Positions 1 to 5,517 of a DNA stretch of 5,517 bases are shown here, one piece after another. Numbering within the stretch: position 1 is the first letter of the stretch; every line of letters starts with the position of its first letter. The stretch is from Gelria sp. (GTDB lineage: Bacteria; Bacillota; Syntrophomonadia; Syntrophomonadales; Syntrophomonadaceae): contig DUMX01000145.1 in NCBI GenBank assembly GCA_012839665.1, positions 1 through 5,517 of the forward strand, read 5' to 3'. Made by a program: the position numbers and the translations under genes. The notes beneath the pieces are model-generated. The model had not been told where the DNA came from and made no database searches. It worked only from the letters and a program-made list of their open reading frames with translations.

Positions 1-881
1 ATAAATATTAATATTAAATTAATTGTACCTTCAAAAGAAAGAGCAAACTTACTGCCCTTAAGGTCAATTTTTACATTTTCAGCCTTAATATCGCTATTAT
101 CGCTTAATCCATAAGTAGTTACTGGCACGTTTGCGGCCTGGATGAAGTCCCGGGCATAAGTATCGTCTGTATTAACCACCGTAAAATTATTATTCCCGGA
201 AGATATCATATCGAACAGTTTAAGCTTCGCTGCCTGGTATTCCTCCATATTATAATGATAATCCAGGTGGTCCTGAGTAAGGTTGGTAAATATTGCAATG
301 TTAAAATCTATGTGATCTACTCGGCATAAATCCAGAGCATGAGACGATACTTCCATAACTACATATTGAGCCTGACTTTGGCGACAAGTTTCCATAAAAC
401 GCTCCACTTCAGGAGCCTCCGGAGTGGTATGACTGAAATCCATAGTTTTATCATCTACCCGGGCATATAATGTCCCCATCAGCCCTGTTTTCATACCTGC
501 TTCTTCCAAAATAGCTTTTATTAAATGAGTAGTAGTAGTTTTGCCATTAGTTCCAGTAACCCCTATTACTCTCATATTATGCGAAGGTCGACCATACAAA
601 TTGGAGGCCATCAGGGCTAGAGCTTTCCGGTTGTTTGAAGTTATTATTACGGTAGCAGTATTAATTTGGTCAATATTTTTCTCTACCAGGATAGCCCCGG
701 CGCCGTTTTTTAAAGCCTCTTCTACATAGAGATGTCCATCAGTTTTAAGACCACTGATACAGACAAATAAATATCCTGGCTTAACCTGGCGCGAATCATA
801 GGCTATACCTTTTATATCAATATCAGAGCTCCCCGCAATAATAGTATAATCAATTCCTTCTAACAACTCATTTAATCGCAT
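1..881 (-). CDS. murE: UDP-N-acetylmuramyl-tripeptide synthetase MurE, 3' end missing
   Basis: This is a cytoplasmic Mur ligase that joins the third amino acid (meso-diaminopimelate or lysine) to UDP-MurNAc-L-Ala-D-Glu, using ATP. The 293 visible residues hold the N-terminal uridine-nucleotide domain with the DSR motif (29-31) and most of the central ATPase domain. That domain shows the P-loop GVTGTNGKTTT (107-117), TTP (152-154), EVSSHAL (177-183), NLTQDHLDYH (200-209) and a lysine at 219 in the AAK context, which is the carbamylated lysine of the family. The reading frame is open to the window edge. The C-terminal domain, including the residues that choose diaminopimelate over lysine, lies outside, so the substrate cannot be called. 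The ATG at 881 is preceded by GGGAGG (895-890) with an 8-base gap. An ATG slightly upstream is out of frame. The gene follows the PBP gene by 48 bases, the usual dcw order. Confidence 0.96.
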   Translation of the reverse strand, partial: MRLNELLEGIDYTIIAGSSDIDIKGIAYDSRQVKPGYLFVCISGLKTDGHLYVEEALKNGAGAILVEKNIDQINTATVIITSNNRKALALMASNLYGRPSHNMRVIGVTGTNGKTTTTHLIKAILEEAGMKTGLMGTLYARVDDKTMDFSHTTPEAPEVERFMETCRQSQAQYVVMEVSSHALDLCRVDHIDFNIAIFTNLTQDHLDYHYNMEEYQAAKLKLFDMISSGNNNFTVVNTDDTYARDFIQAANVPVTTYGLSDNSDIKAENVKIDLKGSKFALSFEGTINLILIF

Positions 882-929
882 TCCTCTTACCTCCCTTCCA
901 CATGATTACCCCCACACACCTTAATTAGT

Positions 930-3047
930 TTACTCTCCTACCGGTTGAAACTTTACTTTAATGCTCGAACCTCGGCTTACAACTTTTCCAGCAGCAGGTG
1001 ACTGTTCATAGGCCAGGCCATATCCATCCGGGATAAGGTGAAGACCCAGGTCAGAGAGAATCCTGGCTACTTCCAGCATAGATTTACCCTGTAAATCAGG
1101 TATAGTTACCTCACCATCTTCATCACCCTGGTCAAAAGGAGATAAAGACACTATTACCTCTGCTCCTGGTTGTAATTTAGTCCTGGGTTGGGGTGTTTGC
1201 TGCCATACGATATTCCCACTACCACTAACTTTTACCTTTAAACCCCGGGCATTTAATAATGAGGTCGCCTCGGTTAGAGGTAAATTTACCACATCAGGAA
1301 CCAGTACATGTTCCACCTTTTCTAACGTTTTGTCATTCTCTTGGAATTTATGCATGGGCTCTTCCAGATAGTGGAGAGCATCCTGCATAATGTTTTTAAA
1401 TGCTGGGGCCGCCACCCAACCCCCATAATGGGGGTATCCCTGCGGTGCATCAACTACTACCATACATACCAAACGTGGATTAACCGCAGGGGCAAAACCG
1501 ACAAATGAGGCAATAACTTCATTAGTTAGATAGCCACCACCGGGCTTGCTCTTCTGAGCCGTACCTGTTTTCCCAGCCACCCGGAAACCATCTATATAGG
1601 CATTTCTTCCCGTACCAACAGTAACTTCATCTTCCAAAATTAAACATAGTTGACGGGCGGTTTCTTCCGATATTACCCGGCGCACTACCACCGGTTCAAA
1701 CTTTTTAACTACTTTACCGTTATTATCAATAATCTGCTTAACCAAATGGGGTTTCATTAGTTTACCATCATTAGCAACTGCAGCTACTGCCGTTGTTAAC
1801 TGTATACTAGTAACAGCATTAGCCTGCCCAAAAGCCATAGTAGCCAGGTCAATTTGTTTTGCCCGGGATTTAGGTACCAGTATCCCGTCAGCTTCACCAG
1901 GAAGGTCAATACCAGTAGGCTTACCAAACCCGAAGGCATTTATATAGTGATAGTATTTTTCCATTCCTAAATCCAGTCCTACCTGTACAAAACCAACGTT
2001 ACAGGAGTTTTCCACTATCTGAGAAAAGGTCTGACTGCCATGGGCCCTGCCATTGGCACAACGAATAGTTTCTTTGCCTACTTTAATATGGCCGGGGCAG
2101 AAAAAACGGCTTTGCGTATCAACAATTTTTTCTTCCATAGCCATAGCAGCAGTAATTATTTTCAATGTAGATCCGGGTTCAAAAGTATCATTAATAGCAA
2201 AATTCCGGCGGTTAGATTTCGGGTATTTTCCATAATCATTAGGGTCAAAAGTAGGGCGCGAGGCCAGAGCCAGTATTTCTCCAGTAGCAGGGTCCATAAC
2301 GATTGCTGCTGCCCCTTTGGCCCCTCGTTCTTTAAAGACTTTTTCAAGTTCCCTTTCGACAATGTACTGGATAGTCTCGTCAATAGTTAAAATAAGATTG
2401 GCACCATCAACGGGACTGATATATTTGTGGGTAGCCTCCGGTATGTTACGGTTAACAGCATCCTTTTCGATAACAATGTGGCCTTTGCTACCCCCAACCA
2501 GTTCATCGTAATAGTTATCGATACCTTCCAGTCCCGTATTATCAATCCCGGATATTCCCAGCACATGGCTTAAGAATATACCATTGGGATATTGACGATG
2601 ACTTTCCTCGGTAAGCCTGATTCCGGGTAAATCCATTTCCCTTATTTTTTGCGCCTGCTCTGGTTTAATCTGGCGCTTGACCCAAACAAATAGAGTTCTT
2701 TTAGTTATTGTTTTAAGAACTTTTTCTTCATCCATATCCAGGCAAGCTGCTAGTTTATGAGCAATTTCCTTTTCCTTCTTAGAAGCTATGATATCAGCTG
2801 GAGAAGCACTTACTGAATCGACACTAACTGATATAGCCAATTCATTACCGTTACGGTCATAAATAATACCCCGCTTGGAGGCCACTGGCTCATCGCGCAT
2901 ACGATTTTGCTCAGCTTTTTCCGAAAGCTCTGCTCCCCGGACGAACTGCACCCAAAACACTCTACCACCGAGCAAAAAAATTCCCAGTGTAAATAAGAAA
3001 AAAAGCGCTGCTATACGCTTTCTTACCAGCAAACTTGTAGTTTGCAT
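930..3047 (-). CDS. spoVD: class B penicillin-binding protein, SpoVD/FtsI type, two PASTA domains
   Basis: This is a membrane-anchored peptidoglycan transpeptidase that cross-links new wall at the division septum or in the spore cortex. Read from the ATG at 3047 it has 705 residues. One membrane anchor lies at about 12-33, followed by the PBP dimerisation region (RGIIYDRNG at 59-67). The transpeptidase domain has STLK with catalytic Ser293 and Lys296, SCN at 348-350 and KTG at 493-495. Two PASTA domains (about 580-637 and 646-703) are joined by an acidic linker. The core reads much more like Bacillus subtilis SpoVD than PbpB, including cysteines at 330 and 349. SpoVD of B. subtilis has one PASTA domain and PbpB has two. 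No second PBP gene lies between ftsL and murE, so this protein may also do the FtsI (division) job. The open frame extends to a GTG at 3056, but that codon lies inside the ribosome binding site, so the ATG is preferred. Confidence 0.92.
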   Translation of the reverse strand: MQTTSLLVRKRIAALFFLFTLGIFLLGGRVFWVQFVRGAELSEKAEQNRMRDEPVASKRGIIYDRNGNELAISVSVDSVSASPADIIASKKEKEIAHKLAACLDMDEEKVLKTITKRTLFVWVKRQIKPEQAQKIREMDLPGIRLTEESHRQYPNGIFLSHVLGISGIDNTGLEGIDNYYDELVGGSKGHIVIEKDAVNRNIPEATHKYISPVDGANLILTIDETIQYIVERELEKVFKERGAKGAAAIVMDPATGEILALASRPTFDPNDYGKYPKSNRRNFAINDTFEPGSTLKIITAAMAMEEKIVDTQSRFFCPGHIKVGKETIRCANGRAHGSQTFSQIVENSCNVGFVQVGLDLGMEKYYHYINAFGFGKPTGIDLPGEADGILVPKSRAKQIDLATMAFGQANAVTSIQLTTAVAAVANDGKLMKPHLVKQIIDNNGKVVKKFEPVVVRRVISEETARQLCLILEDEVTVGTGRNAYIDGFRVAGKTGTAQKSKPGGGYLTNEVIASFVGFAPAVNPRLVCMVVVDAPQGYPHYGGWVAAPAFKNIMQDALHYLEEPMHKFQENDKTLEKVEHVLVPDVVNLPLTEATSLLNARGLKVKVSGSGNIVWQQTPQPRTKLQPGAEVIVSLSPFDQGDEDGEVTIPDLQGKSMLEVARILSDLGLHLIPDGYGLAYEQSPAAGKVVSRGSSIKVKFQPVGE

Positions 3048-3053
3048 ATAATG

Positions 3054-3059
3054 CACCTC
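3054..3059 (-). promoter_or_regulatory. ribosome binding site that sets the PBP start
   Basis: GAGGTG sits 6 bases before the ATG at 3047. The competing GTG (3056-3054) is the last three bases of this same site, so it cannot have its own Shine-Dalgarno at normal distance. This argues for the shorter 705-residue protein. Confidence 0.75.
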
Positions 3060-3072
3060 GTTTTTCTAAAGA

Positions 3073-3573
3073 TTATTTTTTTTCAGCCAGCAGCATTAAG
3101 TTTGAATATAATTTATGCAGTGTTTTTTCTCCTATTTTAGTATTATTATCAGCTTTAACCTCGGAAGCAGTAGTTTTACTGGCCAGGTTTACCGGTTCCG
3201 GTTTCCGGGCTGCAACCGTAATACACTTGTTTGTATCCGGTTTACACATTCCCAATTGTGTGGTAGCTATCATTTCTACTTTATCCAGTGAAATCTGTTC
3301 CGCAATTTTAAATTCCAACATGTAATTAGCCGCATGCAGTTTATCTATATCTTTTTCCAGTCGGACTATCTCATAACCCATAGTTGATACCTTTATACAC
3401 AGATAAACAACTAGAATTGCATAAACAAATGTAGCTAAACCAATTTTTAATAAAGTTGTTTTATGGGAGTTGGTTTTCTTATAAACTCTTTTAATTTTGC
3501 GTACAGGCTGGGTTTGATCATGGGCATGTGAATATTGAAACTCAACCTGGCGAGCGTGACTCGCTTGTACCAT
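3073..3573 (-). CDS. ftsL: FtsL-like bitopic cell division protein
   Basis: This is a small single-pass membrane protein of the FtsL/DivIC type, expected to act in the divisome with FtsB/DivIC and the septal PBP. Sequence identity in this family is low, so the call rests on architecture and position between rsmH and the PBP gene. The basic cytoplasmic N-terminus (about 1-40, with several Lys and Arg at 25-43) is followed by one membrane helix (about 41-62). A short extracytoplasmic coiled coil (about 65-95) comes next, then the family-like end IATTQLGMCKP (102-112). At 166 residues it is longer than the roughly 120 of typical FtsL, because of a polar tail after residue 120 rich in Lys, Thr and Asn. 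Cysteines at 110 and 117 are outside the membrane. The ATG at 3573 follows AGGGGAGG (3590-3583) with a 9-base gap. The stop is 25 bases before the PBP start. Confidence 0.82.
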   Translation of the reverse strand: MVQASHARQVEFQYSHAHDQTQPVRKIKRVYKKTNSHKTTLLKIGLATFVYAILVVYLCIKVSTMGYEIVRLEKDIDKLHAANYMLEFKIAEQISLDKVEMIATTQLGMCKPDTNKCITVAARKPEPVNLASKTTASEVKADNNTKIGEKTLHKLYSNLMLLAEKK

Positions 3574-3600
3574 ACTATTCTTCCTCCCCTAATTTTAGAA

Positions 3601-4518
3601 CTATATTCTTTCTGCTACCCGGAGTTTGGCGCTCCGTGCCCTCGGGTTTTGGTTGCATTCGTTCTCACCTGGTAGCACAGGTTTCCTGGTAAGTATTTTT
3701 AAACGAGCCTTATGCCCACATATACATACCGGAAAATCGGGTGGACAAATACAGTCCCGGGCCTGTTCTTGCATGAATTTTTTAACTATACGGTCTTCCA
3801 GTGAATGAAAGGTAATTACACATATCCTTCCCCCTGTAACTAAATATTGAGTTGCCTGGGGTAACACTTCCTGCACAGCTTCCAGTTCACTATTAACCGC
3901 TATCCTTAACGCCTGGAAAGTACGGCGGGCCGGATGTTTTCCTCGCTTATAGCGAGCAGGGACTGAAGATTTTATAATATCCACCAACTCTAAAGTAGAA
4001 GAAATTACTTTTTCCTGGCGGTATTTTACTATAGCACGGGCAATATTCCGGGCATATCTTTCTTCACCATAATCAAATAGTATGCGGGCAATCTCTTCTT
4101 CACTGTAATTATTAACTATTTCGGAAGCGTCTAGCTCCTGTTCCTGATCCATTCTCATATCCAGCTCAGCATCCTTATGATAACTAAACCCGCGACTGGC
4201 CATATCCAGTTGCATAGAAGAAACACCCAAATCAAGCATAATTCCATTAACCTTACTAATATTTAATCCATTTAATATTCGAGATAAATTGCGAAAATCC
4301 GCGTGAATAAATGTAATTTTCGGAAAATTTAACTTTTCCCTACTTGCTTCCAGAGCCTCTTTATCGCGATCAATAGCTATTATATGGACGTTATTACCTG
4401 TAAATTGAAGCAGGTGGCTTAAATGGCCTCCCCCGCCCAGAGTACAATCAACATATACACCATTGGGGTCAGTCAATAAATACTCTATAGTTTCCTGCAA
4501 CAAGACTGGCTGGTGCAA
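3601..4518 (-). CDS. rsmH: 16S rRNA (cytosine-1402-N4) methyltransferase RsmH (MraW)
   Basis: RsmH uses S-adenosylmethionine to methylate N4 of C1402 in 16S rRNA, at the ribosomal P site. From the TTG at 4518 the protein has 305 residues, normal for the family, and opens with HQPVLLQETIEYL as family members do. Visible motifs are the SAM-binding GGGGH (28-32), DLGVSS (96-101), RGFSY (109-113), ALRIAVN (203-209), ITFHSLEDRIVK (235-246) and the C-terminal NPRARSAKLR (291-300). A Cys cluster CICPPDFPVCIC (256-267) is common in Firmicute homologues. The frame runs back to another TTG at 4548, which would add 10 residues and overlap mraZ by 17 bases, but AGGAGG at 4533-4528 fits the TTG at 4518. 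The gene is 27 bases upstream of the ftsL start. Confidence 0.96.
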   Translation of the reverse strand: MHQPVLLQETIEYLLTDPNGVYVDCTLGGGGHLSHLLQFTGNNVHIIAIDRDKEALEASREKLNFPKITFIHADFRNLSRILNGLNISKVNGIMLDLGVSSMQLDMASRGFSYHKDAELDMRMDQEQELDASEIVNNYSEEEIARILFDYGEERYARNIARAIVKYRQEKVISSTLELVDIIKSSVPARYKRGKHPARRTFQALRIAVNSELEAVQEVLPQATQYLVTGGRICVITFHSLEDRIVKKFMQEQARDCICPPDFPVCICGHKARLKILTRKPVLPGENECNQNPRARSAKLRVAERI

Positions 4519-4527
4519 AACAAGATT

Positions 4528-4533
4528 CCTCCT
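4528..4533 (-). promoter_or_regulatory. ribosome binding site of rsmH, overlapping the mraZ stop
   Basis: AGGAGG overlaps the mraZ TAG stop codon (4534-4532) and lies 9 bases before the TTG at 4518. It decides the rsmH start and suggests that a ribosome finishing mraZ could begin rsmH, meaning translational coupling. The coupling is inferred. Confidence 0.75.
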
Positions 4534-4963
4534 AAATACCCAGGTCAACCATACTTTCCGCTATCTCCTCATAGGATGATTCCGCCTCCTGATTATATTT
4601 TCCCCAATTAGCAGCGGACCAAATCTCAATTCTGCTACCAACGCCAATTATAATCGAGTCTTTATCAATATCGGCATATTCCCTCAGGTTTACCGGGACA
4701 AGTGTACGCCCCTGGCGGTCTATTTCCATTTCCGCAGCACCGGAAAAGAAAAAGCGGGCAAACGAGCGCACATCTGCACGGGTAAAAGGTAAAGAACGCA
4801 GTTTCTTTTCAATGGTTTTCCACTCTTCCATAGGATAGAGAAAAATGCAGTTGTCCAGCCCCTTGGTAGCAACAAACTTCTCGCCCAGTTCTTCACGAAA
4901 CCGGGCAGGAATGGTTATTCTTCCTTTTGCATCCAGGGAATGTTGGTATTCACCCAGGAACAT
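4532..4963 (-). CDS. mraZ: transcriptional regulator MraZ
   Basis: MraZ is a DNA-binding protein of the AbrB-like fold. It forms a ring-shaped oligomer and controls its own dcw operon by binding short direct repeats upstream. The protein has 143 residues, the usual length. Two MraZ half-domains are visible, each with the DxxxR signature: DAKGRITIPARFR at 11-23 (Asp11, Arg15) and DRQGRTLVPVNLR at 82-94 (Asp82, Arg86). The start MFLGEYQHSLDAKGR matches the family N-terminus, so the ATG at 4963 is secure. A modest ribosome binding site, AGGGTG (4976-4971), lies 7 bases upstream. It is the first gene of the cluster, and the stop lies 13 bases before rsmH. Three AAGTGG repeats 38 to 64 bases upstream are its likely own binding site. 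Confidence 0.97.
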   Translation of the reverse strand: MFLGEYQHSLDAKGRITIPARFREELGEKFVATKGLDNCIFLYPMEEWKTIEKKLRSLPFTRADVRSFARFFFSGAAEMEIDRQGRTLVPVNLREYADIDKDSIIIGVGSRIEIWSAANWGKYNQEAESSYEEIAESMVDLGI

Positions 4964-5001
4964 CTTTCTTCACCCTGTCAAATAAAATTTGGGATAGCGC
5001 T

Positions 5002-5027
5002 CCACTTCTCCCCACTTCACACCACTT
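5002..5027 (-). promoter_or_regulatory. MraZ operator: three AAGTGG boxes at 10-base spacing
   Basis: On the minus strand AAGTGG occurs at 5027-5022, 5017-5012 and 5007-5002, exactly 10 bases apart and all in one direction, with 4-base spacers TGTG and GGAG. A degenerate fourth copy (AGGTAG, 4 of 6 matches) lies one period further upstream at 5037-5032. MraZ operators in other bacteria are short GTGG- or TGGG-type direct repeats with a period of about one helical turn, placed just before mraZ. The proximal box ends 38 bases before the mraZ start. Regulation by MraZ is inferred from this match. Confidence 0.85.
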
Positions 5028-5098
5028 TATTCTACCTTTTCTTGTAAATATCCTTCTTTGTGAAAATTGTAACTTAGTCTATTTTTTGCAATTGAGTA

Positions 5099-5126
5099 AT
5101 TATAATTCGCCCGTAACCGCTGATAA
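5099..5126 (-). promoter_or_regulatory. possible sigma-A promoter for the mraZ operon
   Basis: A perfect TATAAT (5104-5099) is preceded by TTATCA (5126-5121, 4 of 6 matches to TTGACA) with a 16-base spacer. Transcription would start near 5092, leaving the MraZ boxes 65 to 90 bases downstream and a leader of about 130 bases. The sequence around TATAAT is the palindrome AATTATAATT, so it also reads on the plus strand, where no good -35 was found. An alternative -10, TAGAAT (5034-5029), touches the boxes but has no -35. This is a weak call in AT-rich DNA. Confidence 0.3.
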
Positions 5127-5331
5127 TCGCGGGTTTTATCAATATAATGATTATTATCCCCCTGGATAAAATGAATCAACCGTCCTATATTTTGCATGAC
5201 TTCTAATTTATTTATTCCCGGACAAAACCTGAACCCCGGGTCATGGGTAGTAGGAATTATGGTAAGAGTATTTTTTAGACACTGAATACTATGAAAGAAA
5301 ATCTGCGTTAAAAAAGTCAGCTCCCTTAATG

Positions 5332-5349
5332 GTAGCGCGTTAGCGCTAC
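5332..5349. repeat. perfect 7-base-pair hairpin inside the inverted-repeat element
   Basis: GTAGCGC (5332-5338) pairs with GCGCTAC (5343-5349) across a four-base loop, GTTA. It is GC-rich in an otherwise AT-rich region. No T-run follows on either strand, so it is not an intrinsic terminator. Confidence 0.7.
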
Positions 5350-5353
5350 ATCT

Positions 5354-5372
5354 GTGTGCCCTGTGGGCATGT
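5354..5372 (+). repeat. second hairpin inside the inverted-repeat element
   Basis: TGCCC (5357-5361) pairs with GGGCA (5365-5369) across a TGT loop. Read as plus-strand RNA the stem extends by three G-U pairs (5356/5370, 5355/5371, 5354/5372). On the minus strand these would be A-C mismatches. The plus strand is therefore the better folder, a slight hint of direction if the element is an RNA. Confidence 0.5.
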
Positions 5373-5380
5373 CCTTCAGT

Positions 5381-5517
5381 GTCTAACCCCGTTCTATCCA
5401 AATGGGATTGCTGTATATCCAGGGACGGTAGCGGAATTTATCTTTAAGGCAGGCTTCTACCCGGTATACTCCGGGTCTAAGATTAGTAAAAAAATGGTCT
5501 GTCCCCTGACTAGTTTC
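5381..5517 (-). repeat. possible REP-like or transposase-associated repeat debris
   Basis: On the plus strand the string GTCTnnCCCC occurs at 5381-5390 and again at 5497-5506, the second inside GGTCTGTCCCCTGAC (5496-5510). Read on the minus strand, GTCAGGGGACAGACC resembles GGGGAC-type repeats that I recall beside REP-associated tyrosine transposases and in repeat families of clostridial genomes. No transposase gene lies in the window, and the sequence is cut by the edge. The likeness is from memory only. Confidence 0.25.
5454..5481. repeat. imperfect hairpin near the right edge
   Basis: ACCCGG (5459-5464) pairs with CCGGGT (5471-5476) around the loop TATACT. After a two-by-two mismatch the stem resumes with CTT (5454-5456) and AAG (5479-5481). 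The A-run at 5488-5494 is a T-run only on the minus strand, where it precedes the hairpin, so it does not form a terminator. Confidence 0.5.

Larger units (their letters stand above)
5275..5386. repeat. 112-base element bounded by perfect 12-base inverted repeats
   Basis: TTAGACACTGAA at 5275-5286 is the exact reverse complement of TTCAGTGTCTAA at 5375-5386. The 88 bases between them contain two more hairpins (5332-5349 and 5354-5372). The arms could be terminal repeats of a tiny non-autonomous mobile element, or the closing stem of a branched RNA. No clear target-site duplication flanks the arms (the outer bases are TTTT on the left and CCCC on the right). The pairing is certain; the nature of the element is not. 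Confidence 0.6.
5027..5401 (-). other. unassigned open frame of 124 codons; possible gene remnant
   Basis: The frame runs from a TTG at 5401 to TAA at 5029-5027, whose last base is the first base of an MraZ box. I do not recognise the product. No ribosome binding site precedes the TTG or the internal ATG at 5197. The upstream half is the translation of a hairpin-rich inverted-repeat element and looks non-coding. The last 56 codons, from the ATG at 5197, look more like protein: polar, with many Asn and Tyr, no Cys, and helix-compatible (RDYQRLRANYNYSIAKNRL). They use the Arg and Gln codons seen in the neighbouring genes. It could be the 3' end of a decayed upstream gene. A distant likeness to the C-terminal helix of TolC-type proteins is only an impression. 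It may simply be a chance frame. Confidence 0.2.
4964..5517. other. 554-base stretch without a recognisable gene
   Basis: This is everything upstream of mraZ. Going away from mraZ it holds the mraZ leader and MraZ boxes (to about 5040), an AT-rich part with a possible promoter (5040-5130), the tail of an unassigned open frame, a 112-base inverted-repeat element (5275-5386), a further hairpin (5454-5481) and a GGGGAC-type edge sequence. I found no tRNA, rRNA, riboswitch signature, CRISPR array or intrinsic terminator with a proper U-run. Confidence 0.7.

Noticed and set aside
541..729. Plus-strand open frames at 541-729, 2040-2390, 2053-2235, 2317-2511, 3626-3808 and 4927-5169, and the minus-strand frame at 2162-2383
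   Set aside because: All lie opposite or out of frame within strongly supported genes (the last plus-strand frame across the mraZ 5' end and operator). None has a recognisable domain.
882..929. Upstream ATG in the PBP-murE gap as a longer murE start
   Set aside because: It is out of frame with murE, while the ATG at 881 has a strong ribosome site at 8 bases and the expected N-terminus.
3054..3056. GTG start for the PBP, giving a 708-residue protein
   Set aside because: The GTG is part of the Shine-Dalgarno GAGGTG that serves the ATG at 3047, and nothing upstream could serve the GTG as a ribosome site.
3060..3130. Sporulation sigma-factor promoter before the PBP gene
   Set aside because: The end of ftsL is AT-rich and contains GCATA-like strings, but I found no pair of -35 and -10 elements at proper spacing for sigma-E, F or G.
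5002..5027. Short direct repeats considered as a CRISPR-like array
   Set aside because: The units are only 6 bases with 4-base spacers, and their position before mraZ fits an operator.
5332..5349. Perfect hairpin considered as a rho-independent terminator
   Set aside because: No run of T follows the stem on either strand.
5414..5440. T-box-like string AGGGACGGTAGCGG on the plus strand
   Set aside because: It recalls the T-box AGGGTGGTACCGCG but differs at several conserved positions. No stem I with a specifier loop and no downstream terminator or aminoacyl-tRNA gene is visible.

Overview
The window shows the start of a division and cell wall (dcw) gene cluster, read entirely on the minus strand, from what looks like an endospore-forming, AT-leaning Firmicute of clostridial type. 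The gene order, the strong purine-rich ribosome binding sites, the use of TTG as a start codon and the SpoVD-like penicillin-binding protein all point that way. Species cannot be fixed from the sequence alone.

Transcription runs right to left: mraZ (4963-4532), rsmH/mraW (4518-3601), an ftsL-type gene (3573-3073), one class B penicillin-binding protein with two PASTA domains (3047-930, spoVD-like) and the N-terminal 293 residues of murE (881-1, cut by the window edge). Spacers are only 13 to 48 bases and none holds a terminator, so the five genes look like one operon. RsmH methylates 16S rRNA. MraZ is the DNA-binding regulator of the cluster. The FtsL-like protein and the PBP belong to the septal peptidoglycan machine. 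MurE makes the UDP-MurNAc-tripeptide that feeds it.

Upstream of mraZ are three exact copies of AAGTGG at a strict 10-base period (5027-5002). This is the arrangement expected of an MraZ operator and implies that the cluster is autoregulated. A possible promoter lies at 5126-5099.

The right end (about 5030-5517) holds no gene I can name. It contains a minus-strand open frame (5401-5027) with an N- and Y-rich tail, a 112-base element bounded by perfect 12-base inverted repeats that enclose two further hairpins, a third hairpin at 5454-5481, and a GGGGAC-rich edge sequence resembling repeats seen beside some transposases. This is the only part of the window not explained by well-known genes, and it looks like repeat or mobile-element debris or a structured element next to the dcw promoter. 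I see no convincing new multi-gene system.
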